A stretch of 64,000 nucleotides of DNA from Holothuria scabra (lineage: Eukaryota; Echinodermata; Holothuroidea; Aspidochirotida; Holothuriidae): the NCBI GenBank assembly GCA_037179385.1, contig CM074188.1:25685318-25749317 (forward strand), given 5' to 3'. The position numbers were made by a program, and so were the translations under genes. Under the pieces are notes generated by a model. The model saw only the letters and a list, made by a program, of their open reading frames with translations. It ran no database searches and was not told the origin of the DNA. Positions 36,400 through 48,590 of the stretch are shown in pieces; position 1 is the first letter of the stretch; each line of letters begins with the position of its first letter.

Positions 36400-37639
36400 C
36401 ATTCTTTCCCATAGGCCTACTCTGTAACCTGAAGTTGATGACACAAAACAACCCCCTTTTCGAATTATTCAATAGTGTATGTTTCTAAAAATAATCTTAA
36501 CATCCCTGCACTAACGACCAGTAGGGTGAACAGTCTTAGCGCCCTTCTTCCAATCAGAGAATACTATAAAAGTTGCACAAAGATTCTTTCATCCTTTTCA
36601 AAAAAGACATTGCTTCTGATTTTCCATTGTTACTTCAAGCTGAAACTGTCTTGTTTTAACTGTCATTTGAAGGAGTGTATGGCGTATAATTTCATGTGAA
36701 GCAACTTGAATCCAACAAGTCTAATTTATGAGTGAGCTACGAAAAGTCATTACAACGGCAATTCATAATATATCGGTTGATTTGCTTGAATAAAGTTGCG
36801 AAGACTTAAGTTGTTGATAGAATCTTTTGCCATTGAGTCTCTTGAATATTTCTGGAAACTGTCGTAATAATAAAAACAACATAGAACTCTGTTGAACGGG
36901 ATATTATGTTTTTGTTGTTTCAAAGTATATAGTGTTTCTTTTGTCGGAAGAAATACATCGATTCATGTAACTAACTTCTTTTGTTTAATGGTTGGGTTGA
37001 TGATTAAACAAAAATAAAAGTTGTTTCCAATTTACCTGACTTGTTTAGCAAATCCCTTATGTGGAGACCATTCTACTAACTGAAGCTAACAATCTGCATG
37101 TTGCTTTATGGCTTACAACCATGTTACTATATTTCTACAGACCCAAGGGAGATGTATAATACGGAAAATCGATTTTTAATTTTGAGGGGATCGTCTCTAA
37201 CTATTCCGTGCCCACGTGGCCACATGGATAATTACGTTTTTAGCGATTGTCGAACTATTGACCTATCAATTTATCGAGAAAGATATAAAAATTTGTTAGG
37301 TTATAAATTGAAATTTCGGCGAACTATGGTATGAAAAACTCGGACTTTGAACAAAACCCCCTGTTTTGCCTTTACGTTTAACATACTGTATTATGTCAAA
37401 ATGTGGAAGTCTATCCACGAGTGTCCGATTCACACGTAATGTTTATGCAACTAATTTACTCGATACCAACTTACGTACACGTATCCGCTAACACTTACGA
37501 CTTATTGGCCATTGTAATATCATCCTTATTCATCTCAAAACAGAAAGGGGAAATATTATCCTATGTGTTTGGATGTTTTTCTTTTTGCCTTTTGTATAAA
37601 TGACGGATTTGACCTTTCACCAAACAAACAAATTAATTT
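36400..37639. other. Non-coding, no gene seen
   Basis: No recognisable gene. Open frames up to 78 codons lack any domain. Confidence 0.5.
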
Positions 37640-38074
37640 ATTGCACAATAATTTGTGACTTTCTTGCTGTACAACTTCATTACCAGCTTTGTTCCCCTTT
37701 GTAAAATAGTTTTTATAACCTTTAATGCCTGTTTGCTTGAACATCATCTGCACAGAGATGGCTTAACTGATTACATTACCCCATAAAAGTAAGAGTGCTA
37801 TCACACTTCGGTATGGTGCAGTTACCTTCAGAAACACGAAGAAATCATTTGGAATTTTCAGAACAAATAGAAAAGTTCAACAATGACATCACAAATTATT
37901 GCGCAATTAACCATTTTAATTTGAGTGAATAAACTTCAGCACTTTATGTCTCGGCTCAAGAATGTCCTATGAAAATGAGAGTTGGAGTGTTAGAATTCAT
38001 TTTGCATGTTTTGCATGCCGTTTAGCATATATATTTTTATTTTTTTATTTTTTACTTGAGGTACCGTACACCTT
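37640..38074. mobile_element. Fold-back repeat, partial second copy
   Basis: ATTGCACAATAATTTGTGA at 37640-37658 is inverted at 37889-37907. From there to 38074 the sequence follows the right arm of the element at 53176-53676: GTGAATAAAC, TATGTCTCGGCTC, CCTATGAA, then GTACACCTTAAAC. The outer left arm was not found. Confidence 0.6.
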
Positions 38075-39950
38075 AAACTTTGTAATGGCTTGTCTGCAGT
38101 AGGAAATTGAAACATATTTGAAATCCTTTCACAAACTACAGTCAATAGTATCCCTGTACCAAGCAAGAAGTGTTAATTTTAGGTGTCTGCAAGCTGTCCC
38201 AACGGCTGGCCTCTTCAACTTTTAAGGCCAGTGTTTGGATTAAGCTGACGTCCATATCCCTGTCAATAAACTCGCTTAGAAATTAAATTCATTGCAAGGT
38301 TCCAATGTGAAAAATATTGTTCAAAGATTTTTGTGCCTGTTTTATCGCTTTCATTTGGATGGTAACTCCTCGTCGACTTTCTGTATTCCTCTATTATATT
38401 CTTGGTAAGTTGTATATGTCTGGTTTTACCAGTTGCTTTTACGGAAGAACACAAAACCTCCAGGATTGATTAAAGTAACAAATCATCGGTAACAAATCAT
38501 CGTTCGAGTCCATTTTCTGTCTCCAATCTTAGTTCAATAGGCGTTGTTGAGCTCAGATATAGAGCTAGCTGACTGTCTTTGGTGGATGTAAAATTGGTTG
38601 CTACTGTTTTAGCAGTAACTTTATTCGGCTAAAAAAGAACGCATTTTGTTTCTGTCCCAATGACGTTACTATATTAGTTACACTGTTAGCAATGGCTACA
38701 CTTTTAAATTTATAACACTCGATTTCTCAATTGAACTACTTGCAATAAAGAACGCGGAATGAGACTAAACATTATTTATTACCTTAATGTATTCTTCTGC
38801 AGAGGACTTTTGAAGACCGGGATGCGGATAGCTGCATGAGATATTAAACCTGAGATTGATTGTCAAAACAACATCGTGTTTAGCAAATGCGAAGTTTTAC
38901 GAGAACATTAATATTTTACTAATGTATGACTGTAGGATAAAGAACGCGAGTCTGTCAACAGTATGCCCTAATCACATACCTAATGGTTTAAACATGTTAT
39001 TTTGAAGTATTATGATCTTCAATCGCCTCTAGATGTAACACAGCCTTAAAATGTTATTAGTGTAAATCATGTACAGAAGGAATAGAAGCGAACGGAGAGC
39101 TAGTAGCAAGTAAGAGAAACCGTTTAATAAAATTTCACTGTGAGTAATTAAGAACGGTTGACTATTACAAGATAGATTACCAAGAAAGTCAACAAAATTA
39201 ACGGAGTTGAAAGGCGATATCAGCTATGAAACCTTGCTGGCAAACGCTCGATTCTTTGTAAAGCCTGGAAAGCCTAAGCCTTCTTTCCGCTAATTATGGT
39301 ATGAGTTATAAGTCCTGGTAAGGTATAATACACGAAATATGGTGGCCAATATCGTTTTTAATCATCTTTTCACATGAAGAGGTGTAAGTGTAGTTCGAAT
39401 ATCTCATTCAAGTTTCCAATTTAAGACAATATTCACATTTAGGCATCTAAAATTGTAGGTTGCTTATTTTTTCACTTTCAACTACCATATGACTTTTTTT
39501 CTTTCAAAATGAGTTTTCTCACCCTGTCTGTATACACCCCACACAACTAATGGCACTCCTGGAAACGCGGAAAAGTGGATGTCAAAATGATTCAAATTAT
39601 TGCAATCTTTGCCAAAGACAGTATTTGCATCTATACCCGGCTCAGGAGTGGTACATGTTGTCACAATGTAATGCACGTATTGTAAGACTCACCCTTTGAC
39701 ACCAGGGTAGTGGTAAGTCAAATGTGCGTCATGTACATCCAAGATCTGACGTAGGTATGTGTCAAAGTTCTTTAAATGTTGCGTCCAAAGCAGCGAGATC
39801 GGCGCATTACATGAATAGTGCCTTAAAGTTCATGAAATGGTTAGTCAATTGCATGACAGTAAGGTGCGCCATTGCAAAAATATGGTGACGATCCGGACGA
39901 ACATTGACCGACATTGACTGTCCCAGTCAGAGGGAGTGTCTTACATTTGT
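38075..39950. other. Non-coding, no gene seen
   Basis: AT-rich; nothing recognisable apart from short homopolymers. Confidence 0.5.
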
Positions 39951-40481
39951 AGCGTGTTCGATTTGCTTCCCTTGACTTACTCGAGCCTCGAGCTAGGGCC
40001 ACGATGGTCATGCGCAGTTGGGTGAAATAAACGAACGTTTTACGGTAATTACTGGAGAAGTTGGTTCACAATAGCCAATGACAGAGCCCGTAGCTGGATG
40101 GCAGAGCGAACTCTGGTACGTACGTATTACATGCGGTTCGCTTGTACGATGAACGTAGACTCGAAACAATGCTCATTTAGAAAATTCTCGAGAAATAACA
40201 CTTGAGTGACTTCACTAATTCCGACATCAACCACTTTTCACAAGTCAGAAGTTTCATGTTTACCCCACTGTATTTACATGCTCAGAAATTGTTCACGAAT
40301 GCATGTTGTTCGTTTAGCTGCCATGTTTTCCCAAAGCACGATGGGATATTTACCTAAGTAACCGACTCGAAGGGTCGCTCACTTGGGCCTGGCGCGAGTA
40401 AGCGCGAACACTGACGTCATTAGCTAATCGAACGTAGTCGTGCCAGACACGAGTTAACTCGGGCGAGTAATCGAACACGCT
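39951..40481. mobile_element. TIR element with AGCGTGTTCGATT ends
   Basis: AGCGTGTTCGATT at 39951 is exactly inverted as AATCGAACACGCT ending at 40481, a 13-bp terminal repeat. Weaker similarity continues inward (ACTCGAGCC against ACTCGCCCG). The 531-bp interior has no ORF. TGACGTCA occurs at 40412-40419. No clear target-site duplication. Confidence 0.65.
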
Positions 40482-42056
40482 ATTGATAAGCTCGTAATAA
40501 ATCAGCTCGAAATTTCTTCAAGGAGCAGTTATTGCGCAATAGGTCAAAGGTGAAGCTGATGCCGGGATGTAAACATACGTAAAACGGTATTATGCTGTGC
40601 CCGGGGGGCACCTGTCACATGTTCTGCTACTAGATGACTTGAACAGACAGGTCACCAACGCATGCGCAGATATAACTTCAAACTCGTCAATTGGTATATT
40701 CAAGGAATTTTTAGCATAACAGCAGCCTAACAGCTCTCTGGTATATTCGCATGTTGCTTTTTAAAGTATGCACCAACCCAAATGCTGTAACACATCAACA
40801 ACAATCATAACCCCCGTTGCTTCAAAGACATGCATGAAGACCACTCTTTCTTTAAAGAAAGCTGATACCTCTGTTAAGATTTCGTTTCAATCCACGTGTT
40901 TCATAAATCACATATACAGAAAGACCAGCTAAAATGATCGAAATGATGTAGATATTTCTGCAGGTATAGGATACGAGTCCTACTTCCCGGAGTGCAAGAT
41001 TATGATAAAAGGGGTTCTAACATTTTGAAATTTCTAAGGGTATAACCATCGGCCTACATGCCGACTTTTGACATTATGCCACAAGGAAGTAAAGGTTGGT
41101 TACGGAAAAGTTTTAAATCAAGTTAAGAACCGCGTCATGGTAACATGATAACATTGTCTGTGGAGGAGTCTCTTCAATGAGTTGTCGCCCTTGTGCTCGA
41201 GAGGCAGCAAAACCGACGGTGAGTATGAAAGCTCAAGTAGCTATGAGTATACTTAGACCAGTTAGACTCGTGACAAAAACCCTGTAGGCTTTACTACTAG
41301 TGAGTTGTTGTTTTTCGAAAAAAAATATCACATGAATATTATTATTACTATGTATGATCCATGGTAGACGAATCCTTTGGGCTAGCTGTTAAATAGGCCA
41401 ATACACTTCGCAATAAAATGAGATTCAAAAAATTAATTCGACATGTCGCCATTGTGACCTAAATTTTGATACACGATGCTGTAAATCTGGTGAAAAGCTT
41501 TCAACAAATTCGAAGAACCAAATTGCCGGTAAATCAGACGGCCCATCTAGGTTTTTTATTACTTAAACCGCAGCCATTTTGATATGATCAGTGAGATCAT
41601 AAACTAAGGAATTTCTAATTTCTGAACAATTTATATTTACCAGACAACATAAATTGTACATCTGTGGGGTTTGTTCCATAAATATTTCACATTCGTTAGG
41701 AATAAGTAGCATCTGAGCCGCAATGCTGCATTGTTTTAAAAGTATGTTTTTCGTTGCACATCCCTAAAATGGCCCCGGTATAATACTAGGAGAGAGGCCT
41801 TCCACTATACTGGGCAGATGAAACATGACCTCGGGTTATGGACTTTTTATCCGATTTGCTCATAGAAACCTACATCGCGAAGAACTGGCCTTTTTTTGTT
41901 TAATTTTGAAAAAAAAAACGGCATAGTATTCATTATTCGTGGGAGACAAATATTCCTAATAACTTGAGGAATTTCATCACTGTTATGGAACTAAACAAGA
42001 AAAGTGAACCGAGAGTATCATCGGCAATATAAAAATAGCCCTTCGGCTCAATGAGG
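40482..42056. other. Non-coding, no gene seen
   Basis: Nothing recognised by eye beyond AT-rich background. Confidence 0.5.
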
Positions 42057-42064
42057 TATGCCGA

Positions 42065-42345
42065 CATGGGCTTCCGCAGGTATGGGCAAGGGGGGGCACT
42101 TGCCCCCCCCCGGAAAATCAAAAATTTGAAAAAATGTATAAAAATCAAAGCAAAAACCAGAACAAAACGCGTTTTCCAAGTTTCTATGCGAAAAATAGGC
42201 TTTAGATATGCCATTTCTGGCGATCTGGGAGGCATTTTGGGCTGAAATTTTCGCATGCTTTGGGTCAATTCATGGTGATTTGGAGGTTTTGCCCCTCCCT
42301 AGAAATTTTGCCCCCCCCCTGACTTTTTTTCTGCGGACGCCCATG
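42065..42345. mobile_element. hAT-type MITE with perfect 8-bp duplication
   Basis: Ends CATGGGCTTCCGCAG and CTGCGGACGCCCATG are inverted repeats of 15 bp with one mismatch. TATGCCGA directly flanks both sides (42057-42064 and 42346-42353). Eight bases is the hAT duplication length. Inside the ends are C runs of about nine. The 281-bp element carries no transposase. Confidence 0.9.
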
Positions 42346-42353
42346 TATGCCGA

Positions 42354-43265
42354 GTCTCTACTCACTGAAGAGGCACTGGGTCCTTTTGTTAGAGCTTCTG
42401 TCGGAGCCGCCGGTCAAATATTAGTCCAGCAAACAATAGCGTGTAAGGCTTCTAATCTGACTGTATGTAATGAGTTTAAAGCTCGTACGATATACAAGAC
42501 TTCGTGTGTACTATAGCAGTACAGTTCGGTACAGTAGTCTCTGTTGAATATAGGCTACGCGACATTCTCAATGCCTATACATGCAGTGTTGGAGCAGACT
42601 TAATCAACCGCAGGAGTAAATTGGACTAACCTTTTAATTTTATATAAACTAGCTGTACTAATTACTTGTGAGAAAAGGCTCTTACCGTTTTGAAAAGAGG
42701 TACGGCATTTCATTAATATTGTTTTCCTTTCACTTGTAGGCCCTACTTGTCGTCCTTTTTCTTCGAATGTTAAGTTTAACTATGGGAAGAACATACTATA
42801 TTTGTTTTTAGTTACCTTAAACGTATTTCTGTGGTGTATTTGTGTGAGACTCAATCCACCGATAAGCAAAGTCACGTGATTGAGACCTTTTTATTTTCCA
42901 AATCGGAATTCATAAGTAAAACTAGAAGATGACCGCCTACATGACAAAACAACTTCTGGTGTTTAATTCCAACTGATAAACTTTTTTCAAACTGGTTCCA
43001 ACAGATCCTTTCCTATGTTCCAAATTAAAAAGGTTGGCTATTCAAGCATTGATCCAAACTGGCCAGTGAAACAGTACCGTACGTGTCAATATCGTACGTC
43101 TCATATTGACGAAATGCTGCCCGCAAGTGTAATGTTGCTAAATTAGTATTCTTTCGCTGATTGGTTCACTTATTAAAACATACGGTACCTTCTACATTAA
43201 ATTACGTACAGTCGACTTTTTGTGCGATTTCAATGGATTTCAGAGGGAAACATCGGCTGTGAAAG
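42354..43265. other. Non-coding, no gene seen
   Basis: No recognisable gene or element boundary. Confidence 0.5.
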
Positions 43266-43497
43266 TTCGATTGGATGGAGTTTTAAGGTCCAGTTTCTAA
43301 CCCATCGGGCCGATCACGGTCTTTAGTCCAGTTGTAGTTCACTAGATTGTTTCCCTACTCCATCTGTCCATTGCTTATGCTGAGCACCAGGCACAATGGT
43401 AGTGGGTTCTATTTTTAAAGTCTTCAGTATCACCGGGCCAGGAGTCGAACTCGAGACCTCACGACTGCAAGTCGGATGATCTAACCACTTGACGTCA
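43266..43497 (-). mobile_element. tRNA-derived SINE, copy 4 (full length)
   Basis: The best-preserved head: on the minus strand GTCAAGTGGTTAGATCATCC (A box region) and GAGTTCGACTCC (B box). Then come TTAAAAATAGAACCCACTAC, ATTGTGCCTGGTGCTCAGCA, GAGTAGGGAAACAA and a tail AAAACTCCATCCAATC. Confidence 0.88.
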
Positions 43498-43740
43498 ATT
43501 GTGAAGGACGGGTGTCTCGATGTTACTCCTTATGATGTTTACCCTGCATATGACCCAAGTAAGAGAGACGAACACTCGTCCAAGTTCTTTTGCTATTTGG
43601 GAAAGCGTCCGTGTTCCATACATATGTAGTAGGTCCAAGGGCATCTTCTAAAACATTGCAATGATTTACTGGACCATTCCGGACATACTACTGTATATTT
43701 CAATTGCTATTTGTGACTCTCATTTGTAATTCTCTGTTGT

Positions 43741-43932
43741 GACTTGCGGTCAGGAGGTTGCAAAGGAGTTCGAGTCGTGGCCGGGTCATATCGAAGACTT
43801 TAAAAGCGGAAGCTACTGCCATTGTGCTTGGTGCTCAGCTTAAGCAATGGTAGGGAAAACAAAACAAGTGAGCCACAACTGGAAAAAAGGCCGTGAAAGA
43901 CTCGACTTAAACCCGCCGTTGAAACTGGGCCT
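43741..43932 (+). mobile_element. tRNA-derived SINE, copy 5 (A box lost)
   Basis: It begins within the head at GACTTGCGGTCAGGAGG, keeps the B box GAGTTCGAGTC, then CATTGTGCTTGGTGCTCAGC, GTAGGGAAAAC, GTGAGCCACAACTGG and GACTCGACTT. It lies 243 bp from copy 4 in the opposite orientation. Confidence 0.85.
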
Positions 43933-44100
43933 CGGTTGTGACAATTTGCTTTGAAATAATTATCCGCAACTGATCTACATGCCACGGACCAATCAGGTTG
44001 GAGTAAAGGTCATGGACATCCTAGACAGTTTCAGTTCTCCCAACCTATTTACTTCTATTCTCTCAACCCATTTACTTCTAGTATCCATGTAACTGTCTAA

Positions 44101-44377
44101 AGCCCGGTACACACCGCCATGAATACCGAAGACTCTCCGTTGTGGACAATTTGCATACATCGTAGACACTTTTTTGGTAGTCGTGGTCGTGTGACCATGA
44201 ATAAAAACACACCGATTGCAGTCCAACTACGATTGAACAAGTTCAATCGGACCGACGGCTTACGACACACGGAACTCTAGTGGTGAACTGGTGAAACTGG
44301 TCACACCGCCAGTTCTACAGTCAATGCGACGTCTTGTCGCTTGGTATCGTTAGTTGTCGTGGCAGTGTGTACCAGGC
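44101..44377. mobile_element. MITE with AGCCCGGTACACAC end
   Basis: AGCCCGGTACACACCGCCA on the left is matched inverted by GGCAGTGTGTACCAGGC on the right. The flanks read CTAA and TTAA, which would fit a 4-bp TTAA-like duplication with one change. 277 bp, no ORF of note. Confidence 0.75.
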
Positions 44378-44381
44378 TTAA

Positions 44382-46196
44382 AACTAGTCCTCATCCCGAA
44401 AAAAGTCTAAGATAATGCTTCTGGTCATACCTTGGTGAATAGGCCTGTACAATGCCTTAATATGTTTTCAGAAAACTCAGTGCATATGCTTTGTAATATG
44501 AGCTAATCTGCATTTTTTGAATTTGATGTCAGTAAGAGAGCTGTGCCAATTGAGAATTTTTGTGAACTGCTGAAACTACAAAAATTGTAGTTTGTGGTGA
44601 GGAATGACTGGCTTAAAGCTTCTTTTAATTGAATTAAATTAGGTTACTTTACAACAAACCTAAAAACGGGTTACTGTGAATGGACGATTGATCTCTCTGC
44701 CTGTAATTTACAAATCGACCCCACTAGTTCAAGCCTTAAAAAAACCTATCACGTTATTTCAACGATGCCACATGATAGAACGATCGACGCTCCACTTAAA
44801 ATGTGTCGCCTGCAAGTATCACAGTGCTGCGTTGCCATGAAAACATTAGAGAAATTGATACCTTGTGTTGCACAATATACATTCTCCATGATGCATGAAA
44901 TATGCCTAAGATTCACGTGACTCATTAGTGTATACCTCGTTCAAGGAAAATATTGATCGTAAAACGACAAGTTATTTCACTGCGCTGAATTAAACTGCCT
45001 GTCGCTAGCAATCTAAACTCTTCAAAATGTGAATAAAAAGCTTCGAATCAAATGTAGGCTGATGAAGGACTCTTGGAATCTCTGGGTGACAGCTGTTTGG
45101 TGTTTCTGTGTTTGAAACAATGATCACGGTTGGAGCTGCTAAGCACATGACTTTAACGCCGAGAAGAGTTACAGCACCTTTTTATTTGATGTAATAGATA
45201 CAATAAATAAAATAATGAGGAGTCTATTTGTAACTATTCGCAACACGTCACGAGTTTTGAGTCAGTACCGAAGTCCCAATTCTGTTGGCCTTTATAAATT
45301 TTAGTTGGCCCAACTTAAAGTTTTAGTAAGGGTGCTCTCCCCGAAAATTTTAAGCTTCTAGTCCAAATCATAGGCTACCAAAAGTAAAACTTCATGTTCA
45401 TTTTCGTCAGCGGGAAGTAATGGACCATTTTGAAAAAAGGCAACAAGTTGGAAAAGGGAAGGGACACCCCTCCCCAGACCGGAAAACTCCTACAGTGATG
45501 TATCCACACCTCCACTCCCCCTTCGTTGGTTACTTTGGTCACTCCGCCTGGAGAAGTAAAGTAAGAAACAACACATAATAACAGATAAATAACGAAATGT
45601 GTGATAGGAGATGCAGGTATAACCCTTTAGGGCTTATCGAGAAGGCTCACTTCCGATGAAAGAAAAAAAAAGAAAAAACAAATAAACAAACAATAAGCAA
45701 AACAAAACAAAATGAAACAAATCATTTACATGCAAAGAAAGTAAAGTAAACGCTACACCTATATGAACCTAACAAAAAACCCCTCCCACCCCAGTCCCAA
45801 ACACCCTTATACCTATATCAGTTCTTGTTACCCATTCCTGTACTATAATAGAACTGCTACCGTACAGAAAAGTTAGTCTGATTTCGTTGGATTTAGGGCA
45901 AACGTACGAAGTATCTTTGAGATTTTTTCTGAAGGATGCTGACAAAGATTTGGCCTTTAATGTTTTCTTAAAAGGATTCCAAAGTGAAATATGACACGGT
46001 AACAGTGGCGGATGAGAGAGGATGGTGGAGGGCCACCACCCCCTATATTTGAAAGAAATGTGAAAAGAGAAATAAATGAAAGAAAAAAGATGCAAATGAT
46101 CACTCCAATCATGCTCCGTCCCAATCAATTGTGCGCCGGATGGAGCGGCGCACGGTAATGGAAATTATCCTGTACACATTGTGGTGGAATCTCTAA
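44382..46196. other. Non-coding, no gene seen
   Basis: An A-rich AAAC/AAAT patch occurs at about 45661-45720. Near 46005 AGTGGCGGATG resembles a transposon end, but its partner was not found. Confidence 0.5.
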
Positions 46197-46617
46197 AGCC
46201 CCGTCCACACTATGCGACTCGATGCGACGCAACACATTGCAACCAGATTGTTCAGACGCGTTGCAAAGTGTGGAATGCTTTGTAACTAGTTGCAAGCAGA
46301 CGCGAAACCCAGTTTCATGCGACCGAACATGTTCGGTCGCATGGAACTGAAACGTGCAACTGACAACAATGACGGACTTCTGCAATGAAGCCCGGGAAGT
46401 TCAGTTAATCGAAATAGACAGAAAACTTTCCTGTCTCTACAACGTAACAAATAAAAGACTAGGTCTAACGTTAAAATTGTGCGTTAATCGCTTCATGGAC
46501 CTGCGACTTTTTGCATAATGTGAATGACTATGCTCCTAATACTAGTTAGTCGCAAGTCGCCCACCACGACGAGACAGTCTTGTTGCAATAAGTCGCGTCG
46601 CATAGTGTGGACGGGCA
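46197..46617. mobile_element. MITE with GCCCCGTCCACACTATGCGAC ends and central palindrome
   Basis: Inverted ends of about 22 bp: CCCGTCCACACTATGCGAC on both sides, read inward. The flanks are CTAA on the left and TTAA on the right. The interior has a perfect 28-bp palindrome at 46316-46343 centred on GAACATGTTC. The word TGCGAC/GTCGCA recurs near both ends and in the middle, as transposase sites might. No coding frame. Confidence 0.85.
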
Positions 46618-46938
46618 TTAAGTGGACAAGTACATGGCCAGTTAAGGGAGCTGTTATCGGATGATAGTTCCATGGTCAGTTAGTCTTGTGTCGTGTAGAT
46701 GAATAAATGAGAAATGCGTGGAGTAAGCTTTCAATGAATTTGAGAGCATTTCTTGTGGCAAGAGCGGTAAAAACTAGCCACATTTCCGTTGAAAAGGCGA
46801 GTGACTGAGTTTATACAAACTAAAGAACACAGCTTTAAAAGCCATGTTAGTCTTCAAAAGCGAAAGCATTTTAATTTATTCTCTTGTTTCGTTTTCATCT
46901 AATGAAGGTAATTGGCCAGTTTTGTGATCACATAGGAA
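46618..46938. other. Non-coding, no gene seen
   Basis: Short AT-rich interval between two repeats. Confidence 0.5.
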
Positions 46939-47148
46939 TATAGACCTTATGCATGTGATGTCACAGAGCGGAAAGTACGCCCTCCTTCGGGGACAAAAAA
47001 AAAAACCCAACGCAGACAAATGCAGGGAGCTGATTTGTCAGCCAGTCGAATACACGCATTGTCTGCTACACGTGCAGGGCAAATTCTTATGCGTTTGGCC
47101 ACGTGTTCCATTGCTATGCTCAAAGGATGACGTCAGTATGTCGTCAAT
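46939..47148 (+). repeat. Dispersed repeat R1, copy 2
   Basis: Collinear with 12923-13144, same orientation: TAGACCTTATGCATGTGATG, AGTACGCCCT, CAGACAAATGCAG, GAGCTGATTTGTCA, CTGCTACACG, CACGTGTTCCATTG and GGATGACGTCAGTATGTCGT. TGACGTCA is at 47128-47135. Confidence 0.75.
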
Positions 47149-48241
47149 ACACAAGATTTATTGGTTGGTTATCAAGGTTTTGTAACCACATATTAGTTGG
47201 ATTACAAAAATAGTCATTCAAGAGTTTTCGCACTGTTTGGATTTAAATTTTCAAAATCTCATTGACCTGTAAACATAGTGATCCAAACATCATAAAATAT
47301 CTGTCAATTTTACCCCACTGTTACTCTTTTACATAGTTTTTCTTGTATCTTTCGTTAATATCTTCATCATAATCTTGTGGTTTGTCATTGGAGGGTTCTG
47401 TCGGAAAATTGTATTTTCTTCATACCAAAAATCATTCCAATACCAATCAGTATACGTGAACCGGCATTATGCATTTTTTAACTAATTGTTTTGTTCCAGC
47501 TACGACAAGTTAAATTTTTGGTTTTCTTCCAAACTGAAATATTAGGTTTTGCTAGAGAGATGTTATCCAGACATCGATTGCTATATCGAGCAGATTAAGA
47601 GGATGAGAAAACCCAGTTATATTAATCCGTAGTTCGTCAGACGAAAATTCCGTTTCGTAATTAAATATCAAGTAGACCGCTTGAGTGATTAGATTGCTCG
47701 GGGCCAGATTCGTGGAAGAAACCTATAGTATACATGACACGGCTCTTAGCCAGTCTGGGCGAATGAAGAAGGTTCATGTCTTTATTTGATTATTACTATT
47801 ATATGATCAATACACGAAGAATGGTCTCCGTCGGCGCAACTAGGAAAGGATGCTTGCAAACTTACCTTTAAAACAAGCAAATCGGTTCGAGATACAAAAT
47901 ACGAACTTTGCTGTCTCAAACTTTCCATCGTCATCCATGCAGGTCTTGAAATCTTTACACTGACCACGCTACTAGCTGACTAGAAAAAAGACAAAGAAAA
48001 AAGGACTTGCAAATGGTTTGCGACTGAATTTTGCAAGTTCGCCTAATATTAGTAAAGTAGTCGCAAAACTGTTCATCTCCTGGATTCGCAAAAGCATTGC
48101 AAGCAGTTTTGAACAGGATCAATATTTGCTGAGAAGATTTTGCAAGAGTCGGACCCCGTAGTGTCAGTCAAAGTGTTAGTCACTAATTTGCTGAATATAT
48201 GTAGCACTAATGTTAGTTACACGGAGTTTCACCCCCTCCCC
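47149..48241. other. Non-coding, no gene seen
   Basis: GCAAAA/TTGCGA-rich words recur at 48005-48140 without a clear unit. Confidence 0.45.
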
Positions 48242-48296
48242 CCCAGTTTCCAAACATTTGGTTCAAGTCGAGGCGACCACGGCCTTTTTCCAACAC
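48242..48296 (-). mobile_element. SINE 3' fragment
   Basis: CCAGTTTCC, GGTTCAAGTCGAG and CCACGGCCTTTTTCCA match the inverted 3' part of the tRNA-derived SINE family seen at 49571. Confidence 0.65.
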
Positions 48297-48354
48297 TAAT
48301 GTAGAACTATCTACTCTCATTTTGGAAATTTATAGGCCCCAAGTACTCAGGGTT

Positions 48355-48590
48355 TTCTTTTGTCGTTTCACGAGCATCAGACTTGCAGTCGGGTTGGAAG
48401 TCCGAGTCCCGGCCGTGTCATACCGCACACTTAAAAAACGGAACCTACTGACATTGTGCTTGGTGCTCAGCATAAGCAATGGAGTAGGGAAACAAGCCAA
48501 TGAGCCAGAACTGGGAAACAGGCCGTGACCGGCTCGACTTGAACCAACTGGTTGAAAATTCGGCCGTAAAACTCCACCTAACCTAATGTA
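48355..48590 (+). mobile_element. tRNA-derived SINE, copy 6
   Basis: The head is partly degraded (AGCATCAGACTTGCAGTCGG), with B-box-like GAAGTCCGAGTCCC. The body is well kept: ACGGAACCTACTGAC, ATTGTGCTTGGTGCTCAGCA, TAAGCAATGGAGTAGGGAAA, CAAGCCAATGAGCCAGAACT and GGCTCGACTTGAACC. The tail AAAACTCCACCTAACC runs straight into a (CCTAA)n tract. Confidence 0.88.
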
